Source: Sphingobium scionense
GTDB lineage: Bacteria > Pseudomonadota > Alphaproteobacteria > Sphingomonadales > Sphingomonadaceae
Direction of reading: 5' to 3'
DNA: 64,000 bases
Assembly: GCF_014197035.1 (NCBI RefSeq)
Contig: NZ_JACIEU010000014.1
Span: forward strand, 62,001-126,000
Positions 50,836 through 61,627 of this stretch are shown one piece after another. A program made the position numbers and the translations under genes. The notes beneath the pieces were generated by a model. It had not been told where the DNA came from and did no database searches. It worked only from the letters and a program-made list of their open reading frames with translations. Each line of letters starts with the position of its first letter. Within the stretch, counting starts at the first letter, position 1.

Positions 50836-51330
50836 ATGCGCGTCGGCCATGCCCTCTACGCCGTTGCGGCCGCGCTGACGGCCCTGTTCATGGCGGCACC
50901 CGCGCAGGCGGCGTGCGATCCCCTGGCCCTCTGCACCTGCACCGTATCGGCGAGCGGCCTGAGCTTCGGCAATTACAACCCGGTCGCCAGCGGGGATAAT
51001 GATTCATCGGGAACGGTGCGCGTGCGCTGCTCGCTGGTGGTCGCGCTGGGCGGCAGCTACACGATCCAGCTGAGCAAGGGGACATCGTCCACCTATGCGC
51101 CGCGCGTCCTGACCAGCGGCGGCTCGACGCTCGCCTATAATCTCTACACCAGCAACGCGCGCAATCAGGTCTGGGGCGATGGGACCGGCGGATCGCAGAC
51201 GGTGACCAGCAATTTCATCGCGCTGTTTAGTCTGGATCAGACCACGACCGTCTATGGCCGTATCCCGGCAGGGCAGAATGTCGCGCCCGGCAGCTATTCG
51301 GACACGGTGCTGGTGACGGTCATTTTCTGA
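50836..51330 (+). CDS. Spore coat U domain pilus subunit (probable minor or tip subunit)
   Basis: A 164-residue exported protein of the same fold as the major pilin: signal peptide (to Ala-Gln-Ala near residue 26), Cys-rich first strand (CDPLALCTCTVS), LSFGNYNPVAS, and the VYGRIPAGQNVAPGSYSDT motif. The start at 50836 is set by AAGGAGG six bases upstream; an earlier ATG at 50812 overlaps the usher. Being last in the cluster with extra cysteines, it may be a tip or adaptor subunit, though it lacks the second adhesin domain of CsuE. Confidence 0.85.
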   Translation: MRVGHALYAVAAALTALFMAAPAQAACDPLALCTCTVSASGLSFGNYNPVASGDNDSSGTVRVRCSLVVALGGSYTIQLSKGTSSTYAPRVLTSGGSTLAYNLYTSNARNQVWGDGTGGSQTVTSNFIALFSLDQTTTVYGRIPAGQNVAPGSYSDTVLVTVIF

Positions 51331-51370
51331 TCAGACGGCCATGGGTCAGGTCATGTGCGCCTGATAGCGC

Positions 51371-52315
51371 CTACTCGTTGGCGGCCAAGGAATAGCCTTC
51401 GCACGTCTGCCCATCGAATTGCGTCGTCGTGATGCAATCGCGCCCGCGCTGCTTGCTCGCGTAAAGCTGGCGATCCGCCTCGGCCATCCAGAGATCGGCA
51501 GCCATATCAGCATGGCAGCGAGCGCTGGCTACGCCGATGCTGACGGTGATGAAGGGGCTGACCTGCGACTGGGCATGGGGGATGTTCAGCGACTGGATTT
51601 GCAGCCTGATTTCCTGCGCGACCATTTCGGCCCCCTGTGGGTCCGCGCCGGGCAGGATGCAGGCGAACTCCTCGCCGCCATAGCGCGCCGGCAGGTCGGT
51701 CGCGCGCTTGACCGCACGGGTCAGCGCGGCACCGACCATGGCAATGCAGCGATCCCCGGCCGGGTGGCCATAGGTGTCGTTGAACTGTTTGAAGAAATCG
51801 ATGTCGAGCATGATTACCGACAGCCATTCGCCGGTCCGGGCCAGTCGTGCGGACTCCGTCTGCAACGACCGCTCCATATGACGACGATTGCTGAGCCCCG
51901 TCAGCGCATCGGTGACGGCCATGGCTGCCAATTGATCGCGCAGGCGCTTGAGTTCGACATGATTGCCGACCCGTGCGCGCAATATCGCCGGCTGGATCGG
52001 CTTCGTCACATAATCGATGGCCCCCAGCGACAGGCCGCGCATCTCGTCCTCGGTATCGCCAAGCCCGGTGGTGAAGATGATCGGCATGTCGGCCAGCATG
52101 CTGTCCGCCTTGATCTGGCGACAGACTTCGAAGCCGTCGATCCCCGGCATCAGCACGTCCAGCAGGATCAGGTCGGGCTGCACCGTGCGCGCGATGTCCA
52201 GCGCCTGCTGGCCAGAGGTGGCGAAGCAGATTTCATAATCATCCTCCAGCACGGCATTCATGATTTCGATGTTCGAAATCTCGTCATCGACGATCAGGAT
52301 GGTGGCCTTGCTCAT
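51371..52315 (-). CDS. REC-GGDEF response regulator (diguanylate cyclase)
   Basis: A 314-residue soluble protein. Residues 1-120 are a receiver domain with phospho-acceptor Asp53 ([10 protein letters not shown]) and Lys in the TKPI motif; residues about 140-300 are a GGDEF domain with the active motif YGGEEF and the upstream inhibitory site R-x-x-D five residues before it, so product inhibition is expected. It makes cyclic di-GMP when phosphorylated, PleD-like. Its ATG overlaps the stop of the hybrid kinase gene by four bases, making that kinase the obvious phosphodonor. It could control the adjacent pili. Confidence 0.93.
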   Translation of the reverse strand: MSKATILIVDDEISNIEIMNAVLEDDYEICFATSGQQALDIARTVQPDLILLDVLMPGIDGFEVCRQIKADSMLADMPIIFTTGLGDTEDEMRGLSLGAIDYVTKPIQPAILRARVGNHVELKRLRDQLAAMAVTDALTGLSNRRHMERSLQTESARLARTGEWLSVIMLDIDFFKQFNDTYGHPAGDRCIAMVGAALTRAVKRATDLPARYGGEEFACILPGADPQGAEMVAQEIRLQIQSLNIPHAQSQVSPFITVSIGVASARCHADMAADLWMAEADRQLYASKQRGRDCITTTQFDGQTCEGYSLAANE

Positions 52316-55155
52316 GATGTCGCTCCTGCCCGGTCGACCGACTGGGCTGCTGTGTCCGCGTCCGACGCATCGGTATCAATCAGTGCGAGGGCGGTTTCAT
52401 AATCCAGTTGCTCCAGCGCCCGCTGCACCGGATGGCGCGCGCGCTGATCCGGCGTCAGACCCATCACCTGAGCCAGCCGCTCGAACCCGGCGCGTGCGCT
52501 CAGGCTCCGGCGCGCGATCAGGCCGCGTAGTTCGGCGCGCGCCTGTTCAACGGCACCGCTATCCTGCACGGCGATGATCGCGACATCCGGCGCCTGATCG
52601 CTGCCCGTCAGGCTGCGCGCTGCGGCGATGGCCGGCGCGATGGCGGCCTCCAGATCGACGATCGCGACCAGCGCCGCCCCGGTCTCCCCCGCCGCCAGCA
52701 TCCGTTCGATGTCCGACGCGATCTGCTGGACGCCGGGCAGTTCCAGCGATCCGGCCACACCCTTCAGGCTATGGGCCAGGCGCCGCGCATCGGGCAGCAA
52801 TCCGGCCGCCATATGCGCCCGCAAATCCCGCGCGACATGGTCATAGCTGTCACCGAAGGTGACGATCAGCTTGCGCAGCAGTCCGGTCTTGCCATTGACC
52901 CGCGCCAGTGCGGCGGGCAGGTCGAAAGGCGGCAGTCGATCGGGCAGCGACGGGGTTGCAACCGATGGCGCAACCGGCGGCGTTGGCTCCGCGACCGACC
53001 GCCCGGCCTTCAGCCAGCGATCCAGCACCCGGACCAACACCGGTGGTTCGACCGGCTTGGCGATATGATCGTTCATCCCCGCAGTCCTGCAGCGCTGCTT
53101 TTCCTCCTCATAGGCATGGGCCGTCATCGCGATGATCGGCAGATCCTCGGCGCTCCATTGCTCGCGGATGATGCGGGTGGCGCTGATGCCGTCCATTTCG
53201 GGCATCTGCACGTCCATCAGCACGGCGGCATAGCCCGCCCCCTTCTCGCGCACCATGTCGCAGGCGATGCGGCCATTTTCCGCGAAATCCACCTTCAGCC
53301 CGGCATCGTCCAGCAGTTCGGCCGCAATCTCGCGGTTGATCTCATTATCCTCGACCAGCAGCACGCGCAGCCCGCGCAATTCTTCTGCCACCATCGGCAG
53401 GGCGGGCACGGCCGGCGCGGCGACATGGACGACGGGCGCATGTTCCTCGGCGAAAATCTCGGTGATCGTGTCCAGCAACAGCTTGGGGACGACCGGCTTG
53501 GTCAGGAAGGCGGCAACCTTGTCGGTATCGACGCCGTGCAACAGATCGTCGGCGCCATAGGCGGTAATGATCAGCGCCTTGGGACAGGGATGCCGCAGCG
53601 CCTTGGTGCGCAGCGCATCGACCGTCTCCATGCCGTCCAGGCCGGGCATCTTCCAGTCGAGCAGGGCCAGATCATAGGGTTCGCCCCGTTCGTCGGCATG
53701 TTCGATCGCGGCGATCGCCTCGCCGCCCGACGCCACCAGGTCCACCGCCATGCCCCAGCCGGCAAAGACATCATGGATGATCTGGCGCGAGGCCGGATTA
53801 TCGTCTGCTGCCAGCACGCGCAGCCGGCGGACATGCGCCGACATCGGCATTTCCAGTCCCATCGCCCGGTCGTCCGCGTCCATCAGCATGTGGCAGATGA
53901 AGGTGCTGCCCTGGCCGGGTGCGCTCTCGACCGCGATGTCGCCGCCCATCTGCTCCACAATCTGCCGGCAGATGGCAAGGCCAAGGCCGGTGCCACCGAA
54001 CCGCCGTGTGGTCGAACTGTCCGCCTGGGTGAAGGAATGGAACAGCGATTTCTGCTGCTCGGGGGTCATGCCGATGCCGGTGTCGCGCACCGTCAGCTTC
54101 AGCCGTACCCGGCCATTCTGCTCGGACGCCGACAGGCCGATGGTGACGGTGCCTTCCTCGGAAAATTTGACGGCATTGCTCATCAGGTTAAGCACCACCT
54201 GACAGAAGCGCATTTCGTCGCCGATCAGCCGCTGGGGCACATCGGCGTCGACCCGCGAGACGACCCTGACCTGCTTCGCCTCGGCATTGGCCGCGACCAG
54301 TTGAATCTGGTTCTCGATCGCACTCCGCAGGGTGAAGGGATGCGCCTCCAGCGTCAGCTTGCCCGCTTCATTCTTCGAGAAATCAAGGATGTCGTTGATC
54401 AGCCGCAACAGCGACACGCCGGCCTGGTTGATCTTGCCGATATAATCCTGCTGCTTGGGGTCGAGGTCGGTCCGGGCGACCAGATGGCAAAAGCCCAATA
54501 TGGCATTCATCGGCGTGCGGATTTCATGGCTCATATTGGCCAGGAACAGGCTCTTCGCGCGATTGGCCTCCTCCGCCTCGCGGGTCCGCGCCTCCAACGC
54601 CTGATTCTTGGCCAATATCTCCTCGCCCATCTTCTGGTTGCGCTGGAAGCTCTCCACCAGCTTGTCGCTCAGCCAGACCAGCACCGCCGTCTGGAAGGCG
54701 ACGATGCCCGCGTGCAGCAGCACCCGTTCCAGATTGCCCTGCCCCGGAAACACCGCATAGGGCAGCAGATAGAGCAGCAGCAGATGATGCAGCGCCGTCG
54801 CCGTCGCCGCCGCCAGGATGGCGCGCTTGTCGCACCATGCGATCGTCAGCGCCAGCATGGCGAAGAAATACATGTGCATGTCCATCTGCCAGGCGTGGCC
54901 GCGCAGCAGGAACAGCAGCATCGCCGGTTCGCCCATCAGCGCGACGGCGGACAGATAGCGGGTCGCAGGGGCAATGCCCTGACGCCACCAGGTCAGATGA
55001 TAGGCGCCCGCCAGCAATGTGCCGCCCAACGCTGCACCGATCGGCGAATGGCCGGTCAGAAGGGCAATGGTCGCCAGCAACGGGACATGCGCCCAGAAGA
55101 GCGGCACGAGGAAGCGGCCAAAGTGGAAACGCAACTTGTCCAGCTCGATAATCAT
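52312..55155 (-). CDS. Hybrid sensor histidine kinase with two receivers and Hpt
   Basis: A 947-residue inner-membrane kinase. Domains in order: about five or six membrane helices (residues 15-165), a coiled coil, HisKA with His210 ([13 protein letters not shown]), HATPase (DTGIGMT and GGTGLGLAI boxes), a first receiver ([13 protein letters not shown]), a second receiver ([13 protein letters not shown]) and an Hpt domain ([12 protein letters not shown]). It can therefore run a full internal phosphorelay and pass phosphate to the REC-GGDEF protein. I set the start at 55155 (Met-Ile-Ile-Glu), which overlaps the stop of the small upstream gene; the longer open frame upstream is Gly/Arg-rich and not coding. 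The signal is unknown. Confidence 0.93.
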   Translation of the reverse strand: MIIELDKLRFHFGRFLVPLFWAHVPLLATIALLTGHSPIGAALGGTLLAGAYHLTWWRQGIAPATRYLSAVALMGEPAMLLFLLRGHAWQMDMHMYFFAMLALTIAWCDKRAILAAATATALHHLLLLYLLPYAVFPGQGNLERVLLHAGIVAFQTAVLVWLSDKLVESFQRNQKMGEEILAKNQALEARTREAEEANRAKSLFLANMSHEIRTPMNAILGFCHLVARTDLDPKQQDYIGKINQAGVSLLRLINDILDFSKNEAGKLTLEAHPFTLRSAIENQIQLVAANAEAKQVRVVSRVDADVPQRLIGDEMRFCQVVLNLMSNAVKFSEEGTVTIGLSASEQNGRVRLKLTVRDTGIGMTPEQQKSLFHSFTQADSSTTRRFGGTGLGLAICRQIVEQMGGDIAVESAPGQGSTFICHMLMDADDRAMGLEMPMSAHVRRLRVLAADDNPASRQIIHDVFAGWGMAVDLVASGGEAIAAIEHADERGEPYDLALLDWKMPGLDGMETVDALRTKALRHPCPKALIITAYGADDLLHGVDTDKVAAFLTKPVVPKLLLDTITEIFAEEHAPVVHVAAPAVPALPMVAEELRGLRVLLVEDNEINREIAAELLDDAGLKVDFAENGRIACDMVREKGAGYAAVLMDVQMPEMDGISATRIIREQWSAEDLPIIAMTAHAYEEEKQRCRTAGMNDHIAKPVEPPVLVRVLDRWLKAGRSVAEPTPPVAPSVATPSLPDRLPPFDLPAALARVNGKTGLLRKLIVTFGDSYDHVARDLRAHMAAGLLPDARRLAHSLKGVAGSLELPGVQQIASDIERMLAAGETGAALVAIVDLEAAIAPAIAAARSLTGSDQAPDVAIIAVQDSGAVEQARAELRGLIARRSLSARAGFERLAQVMGLTPDQRARHPVQRALEQLDYETALALIDTDASDADTAAQSVDRAGATS

Positions 55156-55556
55156 GATGTCTGCCCCCCCGGCAATGGTTCGCCGCATTCGATCCGCGAC
55201 GGCGTTGCGATCACGCCCCAGGCCCCCGCCTTGCGCAACGCCGCCGCGAAATCCGGCCGGGTCGACCCGGCAATGATGATGTTGGACAGGCGCCCCATGC
55301 CGACCAGACCGCCGTCGGCCGCCCGGACCAGGTTGATGGCATCGGCCCGCGACGCCCCCCACGGCGCGATCACCAGATAGCGCCCCGAACCGCTGCCGCT
55401 CATGATCCACGCCGCCGCCAACCCGACCAATCCGGCCAGCATCAGCAAGGCCGCGGGAATATAGGCGGAAATAGCGCAGGAAGACGCACAGGGCGCTTCG
55501 TTGCGAACGGTCCGCGAACAACTGTTCAAATCATTAAGGAGACCGGCCTCGTCCAT
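55152..55556 (-). CDS. Small membrane-anchored protein upstream of the hybrid kinase
   Basis: A protein of about 134 residues if it starts at 55556; 55580 and 55640 are other in-frame starts and none has a ribosome site. One clear membrane helix (about residues 30-50, [19 protein letters not shown]) is followed by a soluble part with [19 protein letters not shown] and [10 protein letters not shown]. This reads like the small conserved proteins often paired with sensor kinases in sphingomonads; I do not recognise a named family. The stop overlaps the kinase start by four bases, so it may sense or modulate that kinase. Confidence 0.65.
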   Translation of the reverse strand: MDEAGLLNDLNSCSRTVRNEAPCASSCAISAYIPAALLMLAGLVGLAAAWIMSGSGSGRYLVIAPWGASRADAINLVRAADGGLVGMGRLSNIIIAGSTRPDFAAALRKAGAWGVIATPSRIECGEPLPGGQTS

Positions 55557-55999
55557 GGCATTATTAGGCCATAGAAGCATTTTATAATGGTTAAGGGCAA
55601 ATTGCTTCTTCTGTTCGCAAAATGACGATCCATCCCGCACAACAGGATCGCCCTTAATATATGAAATTACAGAAAATATCGTCAGGAACAGGATGTGTTT
55701 TACAAGTTATACATCAAAATCATCGCGTTTCCCGCAATTCCGCCATCGGCTTGCCCGGCTCGCTCGAACATGGCATCTGCGCCGCCCGAACCCATATTTT
55801 TGCTGGACAAGCCCCTGTCGATGGCCTTGCGCGACGCCGCGCACCGGCCTTCGTCAGGCGCTTCGCCGGCATTGCCGAGGACAATGCGCCAGCCTGCCCG
55901 TTACCCGTTCCTGTCCGACACGCAGTGCGCCGGCGATATCCCGATCGTCGCGCCCATGCCGGATAGCATGCCATCCCCCGCGATGAGCCTTGCCGCCTG
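55557..55999. other. Divergent promoter region between the kinase and Wadjet operons
   Basis: About 440 bases. The left third is A/T-rich and suits promoters in both directions. An open frame of 76 codons starts at ATG 55771 and ends in TGATG at the jetA start, so it could be a leader peptide coupled to jetA, but its Pro/Arg-rich composition is unconvincing. Confidence 0.45.
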
Positions 56000-57529
56000 A
56001 TGCTCTTCGGCCAACTCCATTCCGACATTTTCGCGCTGTTCGCCGGGTCGAACCGCTTTCTCTACGAGCGCGTGCTGATCGGCCTCTATGAGGGCTTCTA
56101 CCGTTCCGACCTGCATTTCCCGACCCAGGGTGAGGTCGTCCAGCTGATCTACACGCTGCTGGGCGACAATGCGGAGCTGTGGCGCGAGGATGAAAGCCCG
56201 GTGGTGCTGGACAAGCTGGCCGCGCGCCCCGGCCGCCGCGTGCGCCGGCGCAAGCTGGAAGCCGCCGACGCACAGGCGACCAGCGCGGCGATGATGCGCG
56301 CCCGGCACATCTACAACCGGCTGCAGGCAACCGGCTGGATCGAGGAAAGCCGCTATGGCCTGAAGGTCACGGTCGACATGCCGGCCGGCGCCATGCGCCT
56401 GGCCGAATTTCTCTGCAGCCTGCGCGAAGGCCTGTCCGACCAGCTTGGCGGTCTTGTCATCCAGGTCAAGAACGAGCTGGAAGCGCTGCAGCGCAATGCG
56501 CGGGAAAATGCCCCCGGCCTGCACAAGGCGGCGCGCGACGCCGCCAGCTTCGGCCGCTATCTGCGCAGCGTGCTGAGCGCGCTGCGCGACATCGACAAGC
56601 GGGTGGTGGAAAGCGACAGCGTCGGCCGCCGGCTGCGCCATTATTTCGAGGATTTCGTCGAGAAGCTGCTGCTGCAGGATTATGCGGCCATCTCGACCAC
56701 GTCCCATCCCTATCGCTTCCGCCATCGCATCTTTACCGCGCTCGACGCGATCGAGGATTCGATCGCCGACGTCGCCGCCATCGCCGAAGCCTATCATGAG
56801 GCCCGGCTGGCGCCCGATCCGTCTGCCGCCCGTGATCTGGTCTATGACGATCTGCACAAGGTGCGGCGCGTGTTCGACCAGATAGAGGAGGCTTTCGAGC
56901 GCATCCAGCAGCATCGCAGCCGGCTGGAAACGCGGCTGCGCAACACCGTCCGCTATGCCGGACGGCGCGGCAACAGCTTTCTCCAGCGCAGCGAGCCGAT
57001 GCTGCTGCAACTCGACCGGCTGCTCGCCCGCACGGATGAGCAGGATATGGCGCCGTCCATGTCCGGCCTGCTGGAACCGCGCCGGTCCTATTGGTCCCCC
57101 GCCCTGCTCGCGCGGCCGCGCACCTATCGTTCGACGGTTTCGGGCGGGCTGCTGGTCCTGCCGCCGCCCGATCCCCTGCGCGAATGGCGCAAGCGGCTGG
57201 ACCGGGACTATCTGGCCCGCCTGGCCGTCACGCCCGAACAGGTCAGCCGCTTCCTCGAACGGCGCGTGGCGCCCTTCGGATCGGGCGAGGCCAGCCGCTT
57301 TCCGATCGAGACGGTCGATGATTTCCTCACGCTCGAAGCCCTGCGCCTGTCCGTGCTGGCCGCCGATGCCGACGGCCGGGGCAATGCCATCGCCAACCAT
57401 CTGGCGCCCCATTTCCGCTTCTCGGTCGATATCGGATCGACCATCGACAATGACTGGCTGCACTGCGCGGGCTTCACCGTCTCGCGCATCGGCGACACCG
57501 TGACCCCAGAGATACAAGATGCTCAGTGA
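56000..57529 (+). CDS. jetA: Wadjet anti-plasmid system protein JetA
   Basis: A 509-residue kleisin-like subunit of the Wadjet condensin complex, which recognises small circular DNA. The N-terminal part has winged-helix character (SDIFALFAGSNRFLYERVL, GEVVQLIYTLLG), the middle is a long coiled-coil-forming helical region (residues about 150-330), and the C-terminus is again globular. Order and length fit JetA, the first gene of the operon. There is no good ribosome site; the ATG overlaps the stop of a short upstream frame. Its end overlaps jetB by 11 bases. Confidence 0.9.
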   Translation: MLFGQLHSDIFALFAGSNRFLYERVLIGLYEGFYRSDLHFPTQGEVVQLIYTLLGDNAELWREDESPVVLDKLAARPGRRVRRRKLEAADAQATSAAMMRARHIYNRLQATGWIEESRYGLKVTVDMPAGAMRLAEFLCSLREGLSDQLGGLVIQVKNELEALQRNARENAPGLHKAARDAASFGRYLRSVLSALRDIDKRVVESDSVGRRLRHYFEDFVEKLLLQDYAAISTTSHPYRFRHRIFTALDAIEDSIADVAAIAEAYHEARLAPDPSAARDLVYDDLHKVRRVFDQIEEAFERIQQHRSRLETRLRNTVRYAGRRGNSFLQRSEPMLLQLDRLLARTDEQDMAPSMSGLLEPRRSYWSPALLARPRTYRSTVSGGLLVLPPPDPLREWRKRLDRDYLARLAVTPEQVSRFLERRVAPFGSGEASRFPIETVDDFLTLEALRLSVLAADADGRGNAIANHLAPHFRFSVDIGSTIDNDWLHCAGFTVSRIGDTVTPEIQDAQ

Positions 57530-58187
57530 ATTTCAGACCCTGGAGGCGCGCGATCCGCGCCGGATGCACCGCGTGACCCAGGCGATCAGCCAGTTGCTGC
57601 GCCATCAGTTCCTGCATGTGCAGGATCGCGGCTCATCGGCCCTGCTCGAAGTCCTGCTCCGCCCCGATGTCGAGCGGCTGGTGGCGGATTATTTCGAAGT
57701 TGCGGGCTATCGGCTGGTGGTGCGCGAAAGCGAAGGCTGGGCCGGCATCCTGCCCGACACCGAACAGATCGGCCATCCGCGCATGCGGATCGATGAGACG
57801 CTGGTGCTGCTGCTGTTCCGCCGATTGTGGGAAGAGGGCATCCAGGAAGGCGATGTCGAGCGCTATGGCAGCGTGATGGTGACGCTCAACGCCGCCTATG
57901 ATGCCTATCAGGACATGGTCGCCCGTGCCCGCCGCGCGACGCTGGGCATCAACGAGTTCAAGGCGCTGGTCACCGCGCTCGACCGCCGGGCGATCGTCCA
58001 TATGGGCGACATCGACGAAGAGCTGGAGGACATGCCGATCACCATCCGCGCGCTGATCGCCACCGTCGCCGGCGAGGAGTTCATGGCCCATCTCGAACAA
58101 TTGCTGGCCGGCGGCGACTATCAGGAAAGCGAGACGGAGGAGCCCGTCATCAACCTGGATGACGCCGACGAGGAGGAGGTCGCATGA
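57519..58187 (+). CDS. jetB: Wadjet protein JetB (DUF4194)
   Basis: A 222-residue KITE-like subunit that binds the kleisin JetA in the Wadjet complex. Typical DUF4194 features are the RMRIDETLVLLLFRRLWEEG motif (residues about 88-107) and the central Y-x-x-x-M block, followed by a very acidic C-terminal tail. It starts inside the last codons of jetA and its stop overlaps the jetC ATG by four bases. Confidence 0.92.
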   Translation: MLSEFQTLEARDPRRMHRVTQAISQLLRHQFLHVQDRGSSALLEVLLRPDVERLVADYFEVAGYRLVVRESEGWAGILPDTEQIGHPRMRIDETLVLLLFRRLWEEGIQEGDVERYGSVMVTLNAAYDAYQDMVARARRATLGINEFKALVTALDRRAIVHMGDIDEELEDMPITIRALIATVAGEEFMAHLEQLLAGGDYQESETEEPVINLDDADEEEVA

Positions 58188-61100
58188 TGCAGCTTGCCCA
58201 TATCGCACTGGTGCAATGGCATCTGTTCGGTCGCGAGGACCTGGCCGTCGGCGGCGACACCGCCGTGCTGGGCCAGAACCGCTCCGGCAAATCGACGCTG
58301 ATCGACCTCATCCAGGCAGTGATGACCGGCGGCTCGCGGCGCTGGTATCAGTTCAATCGTTCCGCCGGCGAAACCGGCAGCCGCAAGTCGGAACGCACGC
58401 TGCGCGGCTATTGCCTCGGCCAGCTCAATGAACATGAATTTCTGCGCCAGGAATCCGTCACCCACATCGTGCTGACGTTCGACGACCCCGATGGTGTGGG
58501 CCCGCCGGTGAGTGTGGGCCTGTGCGTCGAGGCGTCCGCGATCGAGGATGCGCAGGTGGTCGGCCGCTATATCGCGCCCGGCGTGCGAGTGGATAGCGAA
58601 CTGCTGATCGAGCATCTGGATGGCGGGCAGCAGCGCTCGGCGCCCTGGAATCTGGTGCGCGAACGGCTGGAGCAGGCATGCGCCGCGGCCGGCACCCAGC
58701 TCATTCGCCCCGACGGCCCGCGCAACCATATCCGCGAATATATGCGCCAGCTGTTCACCGGCCGGCGCCATAGCGACCCGGAACGTTTCATTCGCGCCTT
58801 CATCATGGCCCTGTCGTTCGAGGATATGCGCTCGGTCGAGGGCTTCGTGCATAATTTCCTGCTCGCCCGGAACGACATCGACATCGGCGAACTGCGCGAG
58901 GGCATCCAGCGCTATCGCGACATCCAGAAGGATGTGCATGAACTGGAGCGACGGCTCGACGCGCTGCGGGCGCTGGCCGAACTCGTATCCCGCTTCGTCA
59001 CCTTGCTGGAACGGGAGGATGTCGCCCGCGGCACGGCCCGCCTCGCCGCCATGATCGAGGCGGGGGCCGCGCTGATCGCCAATCTGCGCGAGCAACGCGA
59101 TACGCTGGCGGCGCTGGACGACATCCAGCACGACATCGGCCGCTGCGATGCGGAGATCGCGGCGCTTGGCGACAGGCAGGACAGCCTGCTCGCCCAGTCC
59201 GTGGCGGAGGGTGCGGCCGGCAAGCGCGCCGTGGTCGCCAGTGAACTCAAGGCCGTGGATCTCGCCCGAACCGGCGTGGTGCAACGGCTCGAAGCCCGCT
59301 TCCGTGCCGCTGCGCTCGGCGCCAGTCTGCTCGATCATCGCGAGCGGCTCGCTCCGCTGAAGCTCGGCGCCCTGTTCCAGGCGCTGGAGGCGCTGCGGCA
59401 GCAGAGCGACGGGCTGGAGCCGCCGACATGGCCACGCGATCCGCTGGCGATGGAGGAACTGATCGCCACCGCCCGCCGCAGCGCGATCGACACCGTCGAA
59501 AAAATCCAGGAACGACGCGACCAGGCCATCGCCCAGCGGCGCGGTCTGCAGGACGAACTGGCCGATCTGGTCGCGCGCCGCGACAAGGCCCGCGCCGGCC
59601 AGGTGAGCCTGGATGATCGCACCGTGCGGCTGATGGCCGCGCTGGAGCGGGAGAATATGCGCCCGCGCACGCTCTGCCAGGTGGCCGAAATCATCGATCC
59701 GCAATGGCGCGAAGCGGCCGAGGCGCTGCTCGGCCGCGACCGCGAGGCGATCCTGGTCGATCCCGAACATGCGTCCCGCGCGGTCGAGATCGTGCGCGCC
59801 AACCGCGATGGCTTCCGCGGATGCCGGGTCATCAACAGCCGCCGCCTCGCCGAACAGCCACCCGGCTTCGACACGGATTCGCTGGCCACCGTCTTTGCCA
59901 GCGACGACCCATTGGCTATCGCCTTCCTCCGCTTCCGCACCGGCCAGGTGCGGCTCGCCGGCACCCAGGCGGAATTGCTGGCCGGCGGCCGCGCGATCAT
60001 GCGCGATGGCGCCTATAATAGCGGCATCGTGGTCGAGGTGCTGCGCACCCGCGACCTCAAGATCGGCCGCGCCGCAGCCCCGCTGATGGAGGCCGAACTG
60101 CTCGCCCGGATCGAGGATCGGCAGGCGCTGATCGCCGTCCATACCGAAAGCGAGCGGTTCCACGACGATATTCATCGCAAGCTGCTGCCGCTGATGGGCG
60201 ATGTCGATCCGGCCGACCGGCTCGACCTGCTGGTCGCCGCGATCGACCAGCATGAGGAAAGCCGCACCGAATTGCAGCACCGGCTCGACAAGATCGCGAT
60301 GACGGTCGACCCGGCAATCCAGCACAATCTGGACAAGGTGAAGCTGCAACTGCGCAGCGCCACCGAGGAAAAGGAAGAGCTGATCGGCCGGCGCGGCCAG
60401 CTTGGCCAGGCCAGGATCGAAATCCAGCGACGGCTGGATGCGGGCGATGCCCAGCCCGGCTCCTGGCTCTGCCTGCGCTCACGGCGCGCCCTGTTCAAGG
60501 ATCGGGTGCGCTCATCGGCCGGCCTATCGATCCTGCGCGAGGTCTATCGCCAGCAGCGCGGACGCCCCCTGCCCCGGCTGGTGCAGGAGATGATGAAGCG
60601 CGCGGACGAGGCCCGCGACGCCTATCAGGCGTTGCAGGGCGAAATTCGCGAGACGCTGGGCCATTATCGCGCCGATTTCGACAATAGCGCGCCCATTGCC
60701 CTGCCCGGCGCGATCGCGACCGAGGTAAAGCCCTGGCTCGCCGCCAATATCGCGGCGCTGGAGGAGAATGAGCTGATCCAGTATCGGCGCCAGGCCGACG
60801 AAGCCGCCGAGCAGATCGGCCAGCTCTTCCGCACCGCCTTCATCCATGAGCTGAACGCCCGCTTCAACGATCTGCGCTCGGAACTGGACAACCTCACCCG
60901 CGCGCTGCGGATGCGACCGCTCCATGGTGAGATCTACACGCTCCATGCCCGCCCCAAGGAGGAATTCGCCGCGCTCCACCGGCTCGCGCGTGAGAGCGAG
61001 CATGACGAACTGACCTTCGACGCCCTCTTTGGCCGGGCCGCCCCGCGCGACGCCGAACATGCCCGGGCGCTGGCGGAGGTCGAACGGCTGCTGAGCGACG

Positions 61101-61627
61101 AGTCGCTCGATTTCTCGGCCTATCAGGATTACCGCAACTACTTCACCTTCGACCTGCGCATGGAGGATGTGAACAAGGGCCGCACCACCAGCTATGACAA
61201 GCGCAAGGGCACGGCGAGCGGCGCGGAGCGGCAGGTGCCCTATTATGTGGTGATCGGCGCGGCGCTGGCCAGCATCTATCATGGTGCGCGCCGGCAATAT
61301 GAGCGCGCGGAGCTGGGCCTGGGCCTTGCCGTGTTCGACGAGGCGTTCAGCAAGATGGACGGCCCCAACCAGCGCACCCTGCTCGAATTTTACGACGATA
61401 TCGGGCTGCAGGTGGTGATCGCTGCGCCATCGGAGAAGCGCGCGGTCGTCTATGAAAATCTCGACAGCGTGATCGACGTGTTCCGCCATGGCGACAATGC
61501 CAGCGCCGAAGCCGTCCGCATCAAGCCCCATGCCCGCACCCAGATGCGCGCCGCCAACCCGCAGCATCTGGACGATGCCGCGCTGGCCGAACGGCTCGAC
61601 CTCTTCGCGCTGGATGATCCTCAATGA
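58184..61627 (+). CDS. jetC: Wadjet SMC-like ATPase JetC
   Basis: A 1,147-residue MukB/SMC-like ATPase that powers DNA loop extrusion on plasmids. The P-loop GQNRSGKST is at residues 30-38; two long coiled coils (about 240-520 and 680-880) flank a hinge; near the C-terminus come the signature-like SGAERQ (about 1,012) and the Walker B strand LAVFDEAFSKMD (about 1,047). Length and layout are normal. It overlaps jetB and jetD by four bases on each side. Confidence 0.95.
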   Translation: MMQLAHIALVQWHLFGREDLAVGGDTAVLGQNRSGKSTLIDLIQAVMTGGSRRWYQFNRSAGETGSRKSERTLRGYCLGQLNEHEFLRQESVTHIVLTFDDPDGVGPPVSVGLCVEASAIEDAQVVGRYIAPGVRVDSELLIEHLDGGQQRSAPWNLVRERLEQACAAAGTQLIRPDGPRNHIREYMRQLFTGRRHSDPERFIRAFIMALSFEDMRSVEGFVHNFLLARNDIDIGELREGIQRYRDIQKDVHELERRLDALRALAELVSRFVTLLEREDVARGTARLAAMIEAGAALIANLREQRDTLAALDDIQHDIGRCDAEIAALGDRQDSLLAQSVAEGAAGKRAVVASELKAVDLARTGVVQRLEARFRAAALGASLLDHRERLAPLKLGALFQALEALRQQSDGLEPPTWPRDPLAMEELIATARRSAIDTVEKIQERRDQAIAQRRGLQDELADLVARRDKARAGQVSLDDRTVRLMAALERENMRPRTLCQVAEIIDPQWREAAEALLGRDREAILVDPEHASRAVEIVRANRDGFRGCRVINSRRLAEQPPGFDTDSLATVFASDDPLAIAFLRFRTGQVRLAGTQAELLAGGRAIMRDGAYNSGIVVEVLRTRDLKIGRAAAPLMEAELLARIEDRQALIAVHTESERFHDDIHRKLLPLMGDVDPADRLDLLVAAIDQHEESRTELQHRLDKIAMTVDPAIQHNLDKVKLQLRSATEEKEELIGRRGQLGQARIEIQRRLDAGDAQPGSWLCLRSRRALFKDRVRSSAGLSILREVYRQQRGRPLPRLVQEMMKRADEARDAYQALQGEIRETLGHYRADFDNSAPIALPGAIATEVKPWLAANIAALEENELIQYRRQADEAAEQIGQLFRTAFIHELNARFNDLRSELDNLTRALRMRPLHGEIYTLHARPKEEFAALHRLARESEHDELTFDALFGRAAPRDAEHARALAEVERLLSDESLDFSAYQDYRNYFTFDLRMEDVNKGRTTSYDKRKGTASGAERQVPYYVVIGAALASIYHGARRQYERAELGLGLAVFDEAFSKMDGPNQRTLLEFYDDIGLQVVIAAPSEKRAVVYENLDSVIDVFRHGDNASAEAVRIKPHARTQMRAANPQHLDDAALAERLDLFALDDPQ

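Noticed and set aside
52771-55380. An 869-codon plus-strand open frame.
   Set aside because: It lies opposite the hybrid kinase gene, whose domains are unmistakable; the plus-strand product is His/Gln/Arg-rich with no motif. GC-rich codon bias creates such antisense frames.
55901-57517. A 538-codon minus-strand open frame.
   Set aside because: Antisense to jetA; Gly/Arg/Gln-rich shadow of the coding strand.
58121-60349. A 742-codon minus-strand open frame.
   Set aside because: Antisense to jetB/jetC, no ribosome site or domain; the plus-strand genes are clear.
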